Origin: Isoetes taiwanensis
Lineage: Eukaryota > Streptophyta > Lycopodiopsida > Isoetales > Isoetaceae
Assembly (NCBI GenBank): GCA_021234155.1
Contig: JAJEKV010000015.1
Coordinates: 8,040,270 to 8,104,269, forward strand
Length of the DNA stretch: 64,000 bases
Direction of reading: 5' to 3'
The notes below the pieces were generated by a model. It saw only the letters and a program-made list of their open reading frames with translations. It was not told the DNA's origin and searched no databases. Positions 38,045 to 47,685 of this stretch are shown here, in pieces; the first letter of the stretch is position 1; each line of letters starts with the position of its first letter. The position numbers and the translations under genes are program-made.

Positions 38045-38236
38045 CTGTTTTCTTTTTTTCTTTTTCTTTTTTTTTCTTTTTTCTTTTTCCTTTTTTCTTT
38101 TTTTATTTTTTTCTTTTTTTATTTTTTTTTTTTTTTTTTTTTTTCTTTTTTTATTTTTTTTTTTTTTTTTTTTTTTCTTTTTTTCTTTTTTTCTTTTTTT
38201 CTTTTTTTCTTTTTTTTTTTCTTTTTTTTCTTTTCA
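38045..38236 (+). repeat. Long T/C homopyrimidine tract
   Basis: About 190 bases consist of T runs broken by single C, largely TTTTTTTC-type units, with two or three A. Such tracts slip easily during copying, so the length may be uncertain in the assembly. Mirror-symmetric stretches could form triplex DNA. Confidence 0.9.
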
Positions 38237-38639
38237 TTCTAGCAGTGAGTTCTGTTCGCATGTTACAGTTTCTATCTCTTCCTTCAATTCTCTTGCTTTC
38301 AATCCAAAATATGGACTTCGTCAGGCTTTTGTACGAAAGTCTTGTCGAGTCTTGGGTTTAATCCCCCGTTTCTTCCATTTTTGCAACAAATCCCACGCTC
38401 AAAAAGTCACCTATTTGTCTTTTTGGTCGCTTAAAATAGGGCCATTTATGCCGTCTTTTCTTCATTTCCAGAAACACTGCCATCAATCTATATTTGAAGG
38501 AGACAATCTGTATTCAATCTGTTGGTTTGTTCTGGATTTCACTTGGGACTTCAATGGCAATTATCGGTGATCTTTATCAGGTTTAAATTGCAGACTTTCT
38601 TTTGTGCATAATTCTTATGTTACATGATAGCAATTTTGT

Positions 38640-39790
38640 CTAATCTAAGTTGGCACAAAAAACTTTGATATTCCAAGTACCAACATGGAGCAGATTTTCA
38701 CAACTTTTCCATTGCATTATTCTGCAAGCAGGACAGAAACAAGAAAGTGATCTAGTCATTACCATAGCAGGATTTGACTTGTCAAGAGCCATTACAGGAT
38801 GTAAGGCTAATGTCACTGGCAATGCCTTCCTAATGTCACTTGGTGCCCATTTCCTCTGCTTTGACCTTCCAAAAGGGCATATGCGGACCACTTTGATGGT
38901 GGTAATTTCTTCTTCAAGGAAGCATAATTTATGGCAGCACCATTTATCGCAAGGCAAAGGATGCTCTATATGATGAGCATTTATCACCATTTATCATATA
39001 GAGCATTCTTTGCCTTGGAAAACTCCACATCATGCTCCCCTTTACCATGGCCCGATGGAAATAATTCCAGCACATTCTAATTTTTTGCGTCAAAAAATTC
39101 TGCCCATAAACAAGAAGATACAAGCCTAAAACTGTGAAGCACAACCACCAAAAGATGTGTGTTGCTCCAATATCTAGCAGCCAAGCTTGATGCAATTTGA
39201 ATGGACAAAGTGGAAGTCATGAAGTCTCCCATTCATTTTTAGCATAGTAGTATGGAGCAGTATAGTTATCTGCTGATCGTGCCAATGTTGGGACTGGACC
39301 TCCCTACCAGGTTGAAGTGTGCAATTCTCTGAAAAGTCCAGAACTGAAAGCACAACATCATTTCTCAAGTTGTCCACACAAATTTTGAATTGTTTAGTCT
39401 GCTAATGTGAGGTGAAGTTATGCATGGTAAACTTAGCCAAATAATCAAACATAGTCTTCACCATGAGAGTTTCAATCTCCTAGATGTGCCTTTTTTTACT
39501 TCGCATTCACAAATTGGTATGCTTTCCATTCCACTTCTTCTAATTCACTAACATTTGTAATTCCTTGAGGACACATTGCAATTTGTTTTGTCCCACATCT
39601 GGTGCAGGTAACCTTTAGACAGTCCAACACATGCCAATCTACATCAACATATTTGTCACAAACAGTGGCTCTCCATAGTGAACTTACGCAGCTACATGTA
39701 CTATTTTTTGCTTGGCAAACACCTCCATGGCTATTAGCAAGGCAGACCGAGCAATTGCAAGTACAATTCTCGTGCAACTTTGATCTTATT
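38640..39790 (-). pseudogene. Second transposase-like gene family, decayed
   Basis: The minus strand reads VTCTRCGTKQIAMCPQGITN then VEWKAYQFVNA (about 39500-39620). Next come VLSVLDFSENCTLQPGREVQ and SQHWHDQQITILLHT (about 39240-39340), IRMCWNYFHRAMVKG (about 39060-39105), and near the end RSLSCFCPACR..QWKSCENLLHVGTW (about 38660-38750). The DFSEN(C/Y)...VQS.HW...Q.T block and the CFC..C...CEN......W end belong to a transposon-protein family widespread in animals and some plants. The Asp of DFSEN is probably the first acidic residue of an RNase H-like fold. Frames change several times and stops interrupt, so the copy is dead. The right (N-terminal) limit is unclear. Confidence 0.6.
38951..39017. 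repeat. Inverted repeat (hairpin), arms about 24 bp
   Basis: AAGGCAAAGGATGCTCTATA at 38951 is mirrored by TATAGAGCATTCTTTGCCTT ending near 39017, with one mismatch and a loop of about 18 bases. It lies inside the decayed transposase-like gene. Confidence 0.75.
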
Positions 39791-40447
39791 CTATTGAAAG
39801 CTTTTCTGAACAGATGTATATTTCATGCAAAAACATGTATTTCTCTCCAACCTTCTCACACAAGTTGGCTTCAGGTACCCAAATGTTCGAAAACCAATCT
39901 TCATCTAGAGATTTTTTATCTTTGAATGCCCTGTACAGTTTAGCCTGAAAAATAGAGATTAGAATTGTCTAAGAACTATATATATGTGAACTCATGTAAA
40001 AGTGTGCCATATGTCATAAAGGATGATAACTAAATTACATCATATGCAAATTTATGTTCATGAATGTACGTGATGTCATGGAGGATGATCAGTAGTGTAC
40101 ATTTTGTTCCTTCTCGTACATTTGAAAATTCATGTTCATGCATGTACCTTTATGACATCATCTACCTCTTGTACAAGTGAATGTTATGGTGCATAGAAAT
40201 GTCTTACAATGCACTGCTAGCAAATATAAATGTTGGTTAGTACAAATGGGTGGGCGCGCAGTGTATACACCAATCGAGTTGCATTCCATGCACCAAGATA
40301 TTCATCTGCACCAAAGTCATAGATAGTACCACACTTATACTTTGCTACTTATGCACAAAAAAAGAAGATCATGTAAACTTAGAAACATCGATAAATTTAT
40401 GTAGCAAGCACGAGAGCATAAAATAGTTCTCAAACTTCATATACCTA

Positions 40448-41075
40448 TGGAATATCCAACATATAAAAATTAAATCCCCCAACACATAACAACCAACACA
40501 TAACAACCATTGACATTAACAACCAACACATAACTACCATTGACATTAATTAACACAACCATTGGGTCCAACACATTTAAATTAAAATCCCCTTAAACCC
40601 CCTTTGGTTTGCCATTGGGTCCCAACACATTTAAATTAAAATCCCCTTAAACCCCTTTGGTTTGGGTGCATATTCACAGGGGGTGCCTCAAGACAGCGAC
40701 GAGAGCTGTTGGATAGGCATATTCACCCCTTATTCCTTAATCTACACCATGCGTAAAGTTCCTCATTTGTGGGGTATACAAGTACAAAATTTGCTATACT
40801 ATATAACAAGATTCTAGAAAAATACTATAAGATTTCAAAGCGGAATACTATATGGTGTTGATTTAAATGCGTGCAAAATACAATTATGAGGGCTCTCACG
40901 CCCTCGTCACCCCGTGTGAATATGCATCCAAGCCAAAGGGGGTTTAAGGGGATTTTTAATTTAAATGTGTTGGACCCAATGGTTGTGTTAATTAATGTCA
41001 ATGGTAGCTATGTGTTAGTTGTTAATGTCAATGGTTATATGTGTTGGTTGTTATGTGTGGGGATTTAATTTTTAT
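40448..41075. repeat. Foldback element, long inverted repeat
   Basis: The left arm (about 40448-40690) contains AATTAAATCCCC, CAACACATAACAACC, AACCATTGGGTCC and TTAAACCCCTTTGG. The right arm (about 40906-41075) contains the reverse complement of these blocks in mirrored order, ending GGGGATTTAATTTTTATATA. The left arm has one internal duplication of about 65 bp (the CAACACATTTAAATT block twice). A loop of about 215 bp lies between. Transcripts would form a long hairpin. Confidence 0.8.
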
Positions 41076-41272
41076 ATATTGGATGTTAATGGTTTGTGTT
41101 GCAAAAATTTTTGGCCCCTTCAGGGGCCTTAGGACGTCCCCTCCCGGGTGTGAGCGTGTGCACCCAAACCATGGGGGTTTTAAGGGATTTAATTTTTATA
41201 TGTTGGATGTTAATGGTTTGTGTTGCCAAAAACTTGGCCCCTTGGGGCCTTAGGACGCCCCCCCCCCGGGTG
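41055..41272. repeat. Direct repeat, unit about 115 bp, at the foldback edge
   Basis: GGGATTTAATTTTTATAT, TTGGATGTTAATGGTTTGTG, TGGCCCCTT and GGGGCCTTAGGACG occur at 41059-41144 and again at 41176-41262. The first part is the outer end of the foldback right arm, so the arm was extended by duplication. Confidence 0.75.
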
Positions 41273-41896
41273 ACAAAACTTTTAGAATTCAAACCAGAAA
41301 AAAAAAAAAAAAAAAAAACTAGAATTCATTTGCGGCTTTCATCACTGTAGCTTTTGAATTTGATCACAATAAAACTAATAGAACATAAGTAAAAGTTACC
41401 ATAAAGATAGAGCAGATTGATCCCATTATTCTGAAAGTCATAAAGTTTGCAACACCCATACACAAACATTTTTTAACTGGAATTTAACAGCAGCCTTTGG
41501 CCTCCATGGATTCTTGTGGTGAGAAACCAAAGTCGGAAACTTTTCTGCTTGTTAGCACAAGGATCTAGAAGCCTTGGAATTTGCTTAATAACTGCCTCAA
41601 AATCTAAAAATGCATGGTAATTTTTTGCAAGCTTCATTCGGAATGAGCCATAAAACAACATCCAATAGCGCAATCCTGTATTAATCAGCTGGTAGGATGT
41701 GAAAGCCTACCAAACCCGACCAAACAAATTGCTGTTTTGGCATAGATAACTTAACCAAACATATTCATATCATACAATATCAAAAAGATCTCGGAGAGAG
41801 CTTTCCAACGCAATAAAAATCATCTCAAACAGAGCTCTGGATCAAAAGTTATGATAAGAAATGTGTTGCTTGTAGGGAAAACTGCACTACATGCGC

Positions 41897-42106
41897 CCTT
41901 CAAGCCCTTCATGTGCCCATTATGCACCACACACATAAAAAGAGGGCTTTTGTTGTGAGCCATTGGTTGTTGACCATTGAAAAAAAAAAAGCTAAAATCA
42001 ATGGCCCTTCATGTGCCCATTATGCATCACACACACAAAAAAAGGGCTTTTGTTGTGAGCCATTGGTTGTTGACCATTGAAAAAAAAAAGCTAAAATCAA
42101 TGGCTC
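41897..42106. repeat. Tandem duplication, unit about 103 bp
   Basis: GCCCTTCATGTGCCCATTAT, GGGCTTTTGTTGTGAGCC and GGTTGTTGACCATTG with a poly-A run occur at 41897-42003 and directly again at 42004-42106. Differences are a few substitutions and a shorter A run, so the event is fairly recent. Confidence 0.85.
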
Positions 42107-42579
42107 AGAAATGGTGCACTCTAGATGTATGCATTAGTACATCCATTTGAATACATCACGAAATCATAGGAAAACCTTAGTGAAAAGCGTACAAAAACAC
42201 AAAAGAAACCCCATGTTATTATGCTACATATTGAATTGCTTCAGTTCTTTTCTTCCTTTAAGTGAAATTTTCGTGTGCCTCAACCAAAAATCTCGAATTT
42301 TTTCTTTCAATTTCTCATCTATTCTATTTCTTCTTGGTGTCCTTCTCCGAAGAGCCCACAATTGCCTATTGGGCATCACCTAACTCTCTTTGCGTAAATT
42401 GCGTATAGGTTGCCCTCTCGAAAAGCTGCACCAACTCTGCTTCACCTGCCTCATGTAAGGATCGGACTGTCAGGGGTGTGACCCGATAGTCCGTCCTATT
42501 AAACTCCTGCATGATCTCCCGGAGGAGTCACGTGAAGGGCGCCTCCCGGATCAGGAGGTTAGTGCACTGTTGTAAGTGT

Positions 42580-42661
42580 CTAATTTCCCGGAAGACCCTT
42601 GCGTTTAAGGGTCTCTCTCCTACCTTTCTTCATTACCTTCAGTGGCTTGGGACACTTCGGG
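42580..42661 (-). pseudogene. Downstream half of a reading frame interrupted by the transposon
   Basis: When the element at 42666-51198 and one TAAG are removed, the minus frame ending ..SDPNARPP at 51201 continues here as YPKCPKPLKVMKKGRR and a basic tail to a TAG at 42580. Continuity across the junction supports both the boundary calls and a coding target. The product is not recognised. Confidence 0.5.
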
Positions 42662-42665
42662 TAAG

Positions 42666-42730
42666 AACAAGGTTTAAAATGAAACGCACTTATTTAAGAA
42701 GTGCGTTTGAAAGATTCCTTTGAAAATTTT
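42666..42730 (+). repeat. Left terminal inverted repeat
   Basis: The outer 30 bases match the right end with one mismatch. Then AAACGCACTT and AAGTGCGTTT face each other as an internal hairpin, followed by GAAAGATTCCTTTGAAAATT. The right end has the same blocks with the inner GTGCGTTT copy in opposite orientation. Confidence 0.85.
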
Positions 42731-43140
42731 GGAAAGTTCAAAAAAGAGACAAAAAAGGGAGCAGGAAAGATTGTTGAACACTTGGCGGTCAATAAATCCC
42801 ATAAAAAGTAGCACTTTTATAGAAATGTATTTGGAAAAAAAAGAAAAAAAAAGGACTGTTTTTAAGAGGTTAAAGCAAATATTGAAGAACCAAAAAATTA
42901 ATTGTTGTTAAAAAGGGAGCATAAGCAGTGTGTCCTTCTGTACAAGAAATCTGAAAATGCCTTTAAAGTGCAATTTACAAAAAGTAAAAAAAAAAGTATG
43001 TGGAAAAGAAGTGGTAGTTGCTGTAATTAGACATTGCTGGAGACAGAATAAGAGAATCCATTTTAACTTTCTTAGTGGATTTCCAAAACAACACAAAGGG
43101 CATTAAATGCGAATATCAGAGAAAATAAATTACAGAACCT

Positions 43141-43196
43141 CGTATAAATCTATACCGACATTTTGAAATTGAAACCTGTCAGTATAAATTTATACG
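43141..43196. repeat. Palindrome cluster 1 (2 copies)
   Basis: CGTATAAATCTATACC (43141, one mismatch) and AGTATAAATTTATACG (43181). In one minus frame the second copy supplies the TAA stop after the last coding-like block of the methyltransferase-like gene. Confidence 0.9.
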
Positions 43197-43911
43197 ACGG
43201 GAGGCTCCTCCGAGCCTCTGTGGCTCCCATCTCCCTGTTGCTCTGTTTCTTGTGATGCCACAAAGCCCGAGGCACCCCTCCTGATTCTAATGGCCTTTGG
43301 AACTGGCTCCTTGGGGGCTCTACCTCCAGCTGTTGAGGTCTACAAACTCCACCTCCTCGTCTTTTCTTCCAGTAATAGGGATTTCGGATTTCGATTGTAG
43401 GTGCCTTTGGCATCCCAAGCATCATTTTTTCGCTCCTAACTCCTCATTTTCATCCGGAAAGGAGGGCAGGAGTTTATTCAAGTCTGATGAAGGCGATTTT
43501 TGCAGGTCAATGTCAATCGACACCACGTTACGCCCTGCTTAAGCGCATATAGCCGTGGTACCACTTCTGAAAAAGCATCAAAACCGGGTCCCAAGGCGTG
43601 AAAACCATTGTATCAGATTGTTGATTAGCCTTTGGGGTTTTCGGTAGTGGGACACCACTTTGCCTTGCCTTTGCCGGGTCTCTCGGCTTTCTGTAAAGAT
43701 ATTTGGGAATTGGAATGCATTGCGGTGGGGTCTTCTCACCTTGAGTGTTAAAGTGCACCATGGTCTTCTTGGTGTCAACGTAGTAGCCTATGTGAAAATG
43801 TTCAAGCGGTGACTAGCCGTGGACCACCACCATGACCCTTAACGCTTGTCTTCGACCCAGAGCGAGAAAACACACGGTGCAGAAGTGGAAAGCACACCTG
43901 TAAAAGGTCTT

Positions 43912-43984
43912 TGTATAAATTTATACCGGCTGGGGTCTCTAGCTGTATAAATTTAGACCGGTCTCTGCTGTATAAATTTATACC
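43912..43984. repeat. Palindrome cluster 2 (3 copies)
   Basis: Copies start at 43912, 43944 and 43969; the middle one has a mismatch (TTTAGACC). On the minus strand they fill a short interval that ends at a CCTTTTACAG splice acceptor (43898-43907), so they appear intronic. Confidence 0.9.
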
Positions 43985-45087
43985 GCTGGGTTTTGTGCAG
44001 CAAAATCTTTTAAAATACAAAAAGCAAGGGACAATCGAGGTGCACGGATGCAATTTTCAAAGCAGCGTTGGACTAATGACATGGGTTTTAACACGGACAT
44101 CGTTTGAAGGTGGAGTGGAAGATTATGACTCTCGGTTCTGCGAGACAACGTGATATCCTTAAGACCATCCAAAAAGCCTTCACTTGCACATGAGTAAAGG
44201 CTTCATCATCAAATCTGTTGTCCTTGATCTTAAAACCATAGGGAATGTATGCTATACACAATGTGAAATTCTGCTTATCCAACGGTGTCCCTAGTTTGGT
44301 GCGATCCACCGTGTACAACTTTGTACAAGCGAGTCTTGGCCATATGTTGTAAATCTTTCGTAGCCACCCTCGGGAACTTTCGGCTACATGCTTGCTTGCA
44401 TTCGATGGCTTTTTAATCTTTGCCTTTCCTCTTTTGCCCTTCGAACCAGATTCAAAAAGCCTGCTGGCAGACCTTTCTTCTTGTTCTGTAACAAAGGAGT
44501 AAGGCAGAGGCACAAAAGCACAAAATCACAAAATCACAAAGCAGTTCTTCTCACAAACTCACCCAGCCACTAAAGTTGACAGCATGTTCTCTTATTACAT
44601 CGCATTGTACATGTCGGGTAAAGAAGTTTGCACTCCTCCCCGTCTTCTAAATTCAGTTGCTTCATTAACTCCGACTGGCATGTGACAATGTCCTTCTGAC
44701 TGCAACCAAGGAGAGAGTTAGATATGGATTGAGTACGATTGCATAGTAAAGTCTACTTACGTTTTGGCTTCCTTAGCCATTTAAATCGAGGAGAGTAAAT
44801 TCTTTGGCAACAACTTTTCAAGAAACGCACAAATATTTCCTTGCTCTTCAAACCCGTAATTGTGTCCATGGCACTATGCTCATGTTTTTTCCATTTGGAC
44901 TCGAAACTTTTTTTTTTGGTTTTGTGCCACCGGCTTCTTTGGATTGCTCTTTAAGTTCACCATCTTCAAATATGCAGAAGATTCTTTCTTGCAGGTCCCA
45001 TACCTGGTTAAAAATTCGGACCGTTAACTCTGCAGCTTAATGGCTAAGGTAGTTGTGAAGGAAATAAATCTAGGCAGGCGAGGCCAC

Positions 45088-45240
45088 GGTATAAATTTAT
45101 CCCGTTCATGCCCTCCGTATAAATTTATACCGTAGTGCGGCCGGGTTCTAAACGTCAGCATTTTAAAATGGTATAAATTTATACCGAAGTCCTGGTCGGT
45201 ATAAATTTATCTGATGGCATTGCCCGTATAAATTTATACC
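45088..45240. repeat. Palindrome cluster 3 (5 copies)
   Basis: Copies start at 45088, 45116, 45170, 45198 and 45225, with spacings of 28, 54, 28 and 27 bp. All lie within one clear minus-strand intron (45004-45325). Two are decayed at the right half-site. Confidence 0.92.
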
Positions 45241-46312
45241 GATCAGACGCGTTGGAAATGTCCTTAAATGCACATATTCGGTTAACAACTTGTAAGAAAC
45301 TTAAACACAAAGGGAAAATACTTACTTGGCCATCTCTGGACGCAAGTTGGAAGTAGTTGTCATACTGCTTTACGGCCATCATAGGCTTCTTATCAGAGTC
45401 ATAGCTTAGACAACATTCTGTCACACAAGCCTCCCGAAGTTCTTGGAGCTTGTTCTTTTGCTTCTTAAAGTCGTCTCTCCATGCATTTTGCTTGAACTCA
45501 ATGTATTCCTGTGCATGAAGCGAAGTTTGTCTATGAGGCTCATCTTCAACCTGAAGTCATTGTCAGTTGTGACTTACGCTTACAACTTTGGCCTCCTCGT
45601 CACATCAACCCGACATATATATGGGCTTCCACACTCTTCCAAACCTCATTCCTGCTCTCTTCTTTAGACAATTCTTTTACGGCTTTATAACTATGAGTTC
45701 CTCCGAGAGCGTAGTAGGTATAGTCTTCAAAATCAGCCTTCCCGTAATCCTTAAGCTCTTGGACTGTTCTCTGGTAACCATAACAACCCGGAGGAGACAC
45801 ATGGGCATGTGGATTTCTTCTCATTCTTTGCTTTAGTATGCCCACATGTGCTGCGTACAACTTGCGAACTTGAAGCACCTCGACCCCACCTTCATTCTTT
45901 GGCGGTTGCTTGATATTGCTTAAGGATAAAGAGATTGTTTGTTTCAGGAGCTTTAATCATTCACACGTTTCAATATTGCACTTGATTTGTCCGAGGGTTT
46001 CATGACAATATCTGCCCCTGGAGCCTTCTGTAATGCTTCTGCTGATTCTCCAATAGTCAATGCTTTGGTCTTCCTTGATTTTTTCGTAGGAGGCTCTGTG
46101 GTGGTGACCAAAGCTTGCCGTTTTCCTTTTCCTTTGACCACAACTTCCTCCTCCTCTTCCTCTTCTTCTACCTCCTCTTGGTCTCTTTCTATTTCTTCAG
46201 CAGTACGTGGGTACCAGAGACCCTTCACAAGAGCTTTTTCAGGACAAAGAATAACGGAGGATAAAATGTCTACTATATCCTGCAGTCAAGCAATCTCAGT
46301 TAGCATTCCTTG

Positions 46313-46328
46313 TGTATAAATTTATACG
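46313..46328. repeat. Palindrome, single intronic copy
   Basis: TGTATAAATTTATACG lies in the 89-bp minus-strand intron 46280-46368 (GTGAGT donor, CTGCAG acceptor). Confidence 0.9.
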
Positions 46329-46930
46329 AGAAAGCAATGAACAAAAGAAAAGAGGTCATAGTACTCACGTAACCAAGTTTGTTGTTCTCGGAAATGTACT
46401 CATACACATCTTTTGGCTTGCACATGCTTATTCGAGCATTGTGGTGTTCAAGATGTACTTTCGACATCCCTAAGCCAGTCATTAATGCAAGTCATAATAA
46501 TTTCATCGTCGTTGTGTGAAGCCACCAGACTTGTCATTTCTCCAGCCGGGTAATAATCCTCTGCCTTAAACTTACCCCTTCCTGTCTTGTTGCAAAGGTA
46601 AAGGTACGAATCGGTGGGGTAGCGTTCCCTAAGCCCGCGGTGTGTACCATGTCACATCTCTCGAGTTCGTAGGACTGTTGTTTTGGAGCTGGTGGCTGAT
46701 TTTTGAGTTTAAGTGTGATCTTTTGGCTGAAAACGGAAGAAAATCGGGCTTAAACAACGTCAAAAAAGGTAATGACACTACTTTCTTTAGTAATTTTGTA
46801 CTAAAAATGTGGTCTTTGAGAAGCTATTTTAGGTGTTATAACACCCCGTTGCTCTAACTCTAAAAACAACGTAAATTTACAAAACCAACTTTGTAGTTTC
46901 CTACCATTTTTAAGGATTCGAGCCTTTTTC

Positions 46931-47198
46931 GGTATAAATTTATACCGAAAGAGGTCTCCACGGTATAAATTTATACATTGAGTACCACGGTATAAATTTA
47001 TACCGTGGAGACCTCTTTTCGGTATAAATTTATACAAGTAAACCTCCCTTTCGGTATAAATTTATACCTGAGAAGAACTCACACGGTATAAAAATTATCT
47101 TAGGGAGGACGTCTTCTTGCGGTACACCTCACTGTACATGTTCGGGACCGGTATAAATTTATACAGATGGGGTTCAGACCTTTGTATAAATTTATCTG
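46931..47198. repeat. Palindrome cluster 4 (8 copies, near 32-bp spacing)
   Basis: Copies start at 46931, 46962, 46989, 47021, 47053, 47085, 47150 and 47183. Steps are 27-33 bp except one double step of 65. The interval 46933-47035 is itself a large inverted repeat: GAGGTCTCCACGGTATAAAT is mirrored by the sequence ending GGAGACCTC. The cluster lies between candidate early exons and the first well-supported exon of the minus gene. Confidence 0.93.
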
Positions 47199-47423
47199 AG
47201 AAAAGACCCGACCTAGAGAAAGTCTAAACTTCTAAAAGAAAACTAAACTTGAAATGGTGCGGGTTAGAAACTTACGTGGCCATGTCCGTATGAAGATCCT
47301 TATAGTCATTGGAAGTCGAAAAAAAAAAGGGCAAGTATAAAAGGCGGTCCTTGGCGCGCCGGAGCCAAGCAGCGTACCTGAGAAAATGAGCTCGCCTCCG
47401 CCTACCTTAAGTAGTACTGCCAT

Positions 47424-47685
47424 TTGCTATTTCGTATATTTTCTGTCTATATGTTTATACATACAGCGATCTAAAGTTTTCGTATCAAATTGTATGCTTT
47501 CTGTATAAATTTATACCACTCTTGTCTCTTGTGCTTCTGCTCGGTATAAATTTATACGCTCCTTGTTTGCTTCCACTTTGCCACTATATAAATTTATACG
47601 CTTTTGGTATAAATTTATACCACTCTGTCTCTTGTGCTTCTCCACGGTATAAATTTATACCGATGCGTACTGCCGAGCTCACTAT
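47424..47685. promoter_or_regulatory. Divergent promoter region with palindrome cluster 5 (5 copies)
   Basis: The interval separates the candidate minus-gene start (ATG at 47423) from the candidate plus-gene start (ATG at 47686). Copies start at 47502, 47543, 47585, 47606 and 47646. Each contains TATAAATT, so the palindrome could double as a TATA box in either direction. GCTCGGTATAAATTTATACG and CCACGGTATAAATTTATACC are the best copies. Confidence 0.6.

Larger units (their letters stand above)
43190..47423 (-). pseudogene. ParB-like plus beta-class DNA amino-methyltransferase-like gene of the transposon, decayed
   Basis: Minus-strand exons with good GT/AG borders are 46726-46369, 46279-45326, 45003-44761, 44699-44563, 44485 to about 44150 and 43897 to about 43200. 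A tiny first exon from ATG 47423 is possible. The long exon holds a Glu-rich stretch, then YYALGGTHSYKAVKELSKE and, in a shifted frame, DEEAKVVSVSHN. This recalls ParB/sulfiredoxin-fold domains (G(G/N)(H/T)R/S..A..EL, then ..HN). Later exons give FTLCIAYIPYGFKIKDNRFD (about 44200-44265), like the (D)PPYG(F) catalytic motif IV but reading IPYG. GYYVDTKKTMVHFNTQG follows, then SGTTAICA and GRNVVSIDID (43512-43566), the motif I block. Motif IV before motif I is the beta-class order of N6-adenine/N4-cytosine methyltransferases. About six single-base frameshifts and the altered motif IV suggest this copy is inactive. Domain names are inference from short motifs. Confidence 0.6.

Noticed and set aside
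40020-40160. ATG/CAT-rich palindromic stretches as a regulatory site
   Set aside because: Only loose similarity between TTCATGAATGTACG and TTCATGCATGTACC; too weak to call.
46931-47198. Regularly spaced repeats resembling a CRISPR array
   Set aside because: The repeat is a 16-bp perfect palindrome, the spacers are short and partly repeat each other, the DNA is a plant transposon, and no cas-like gene is present.
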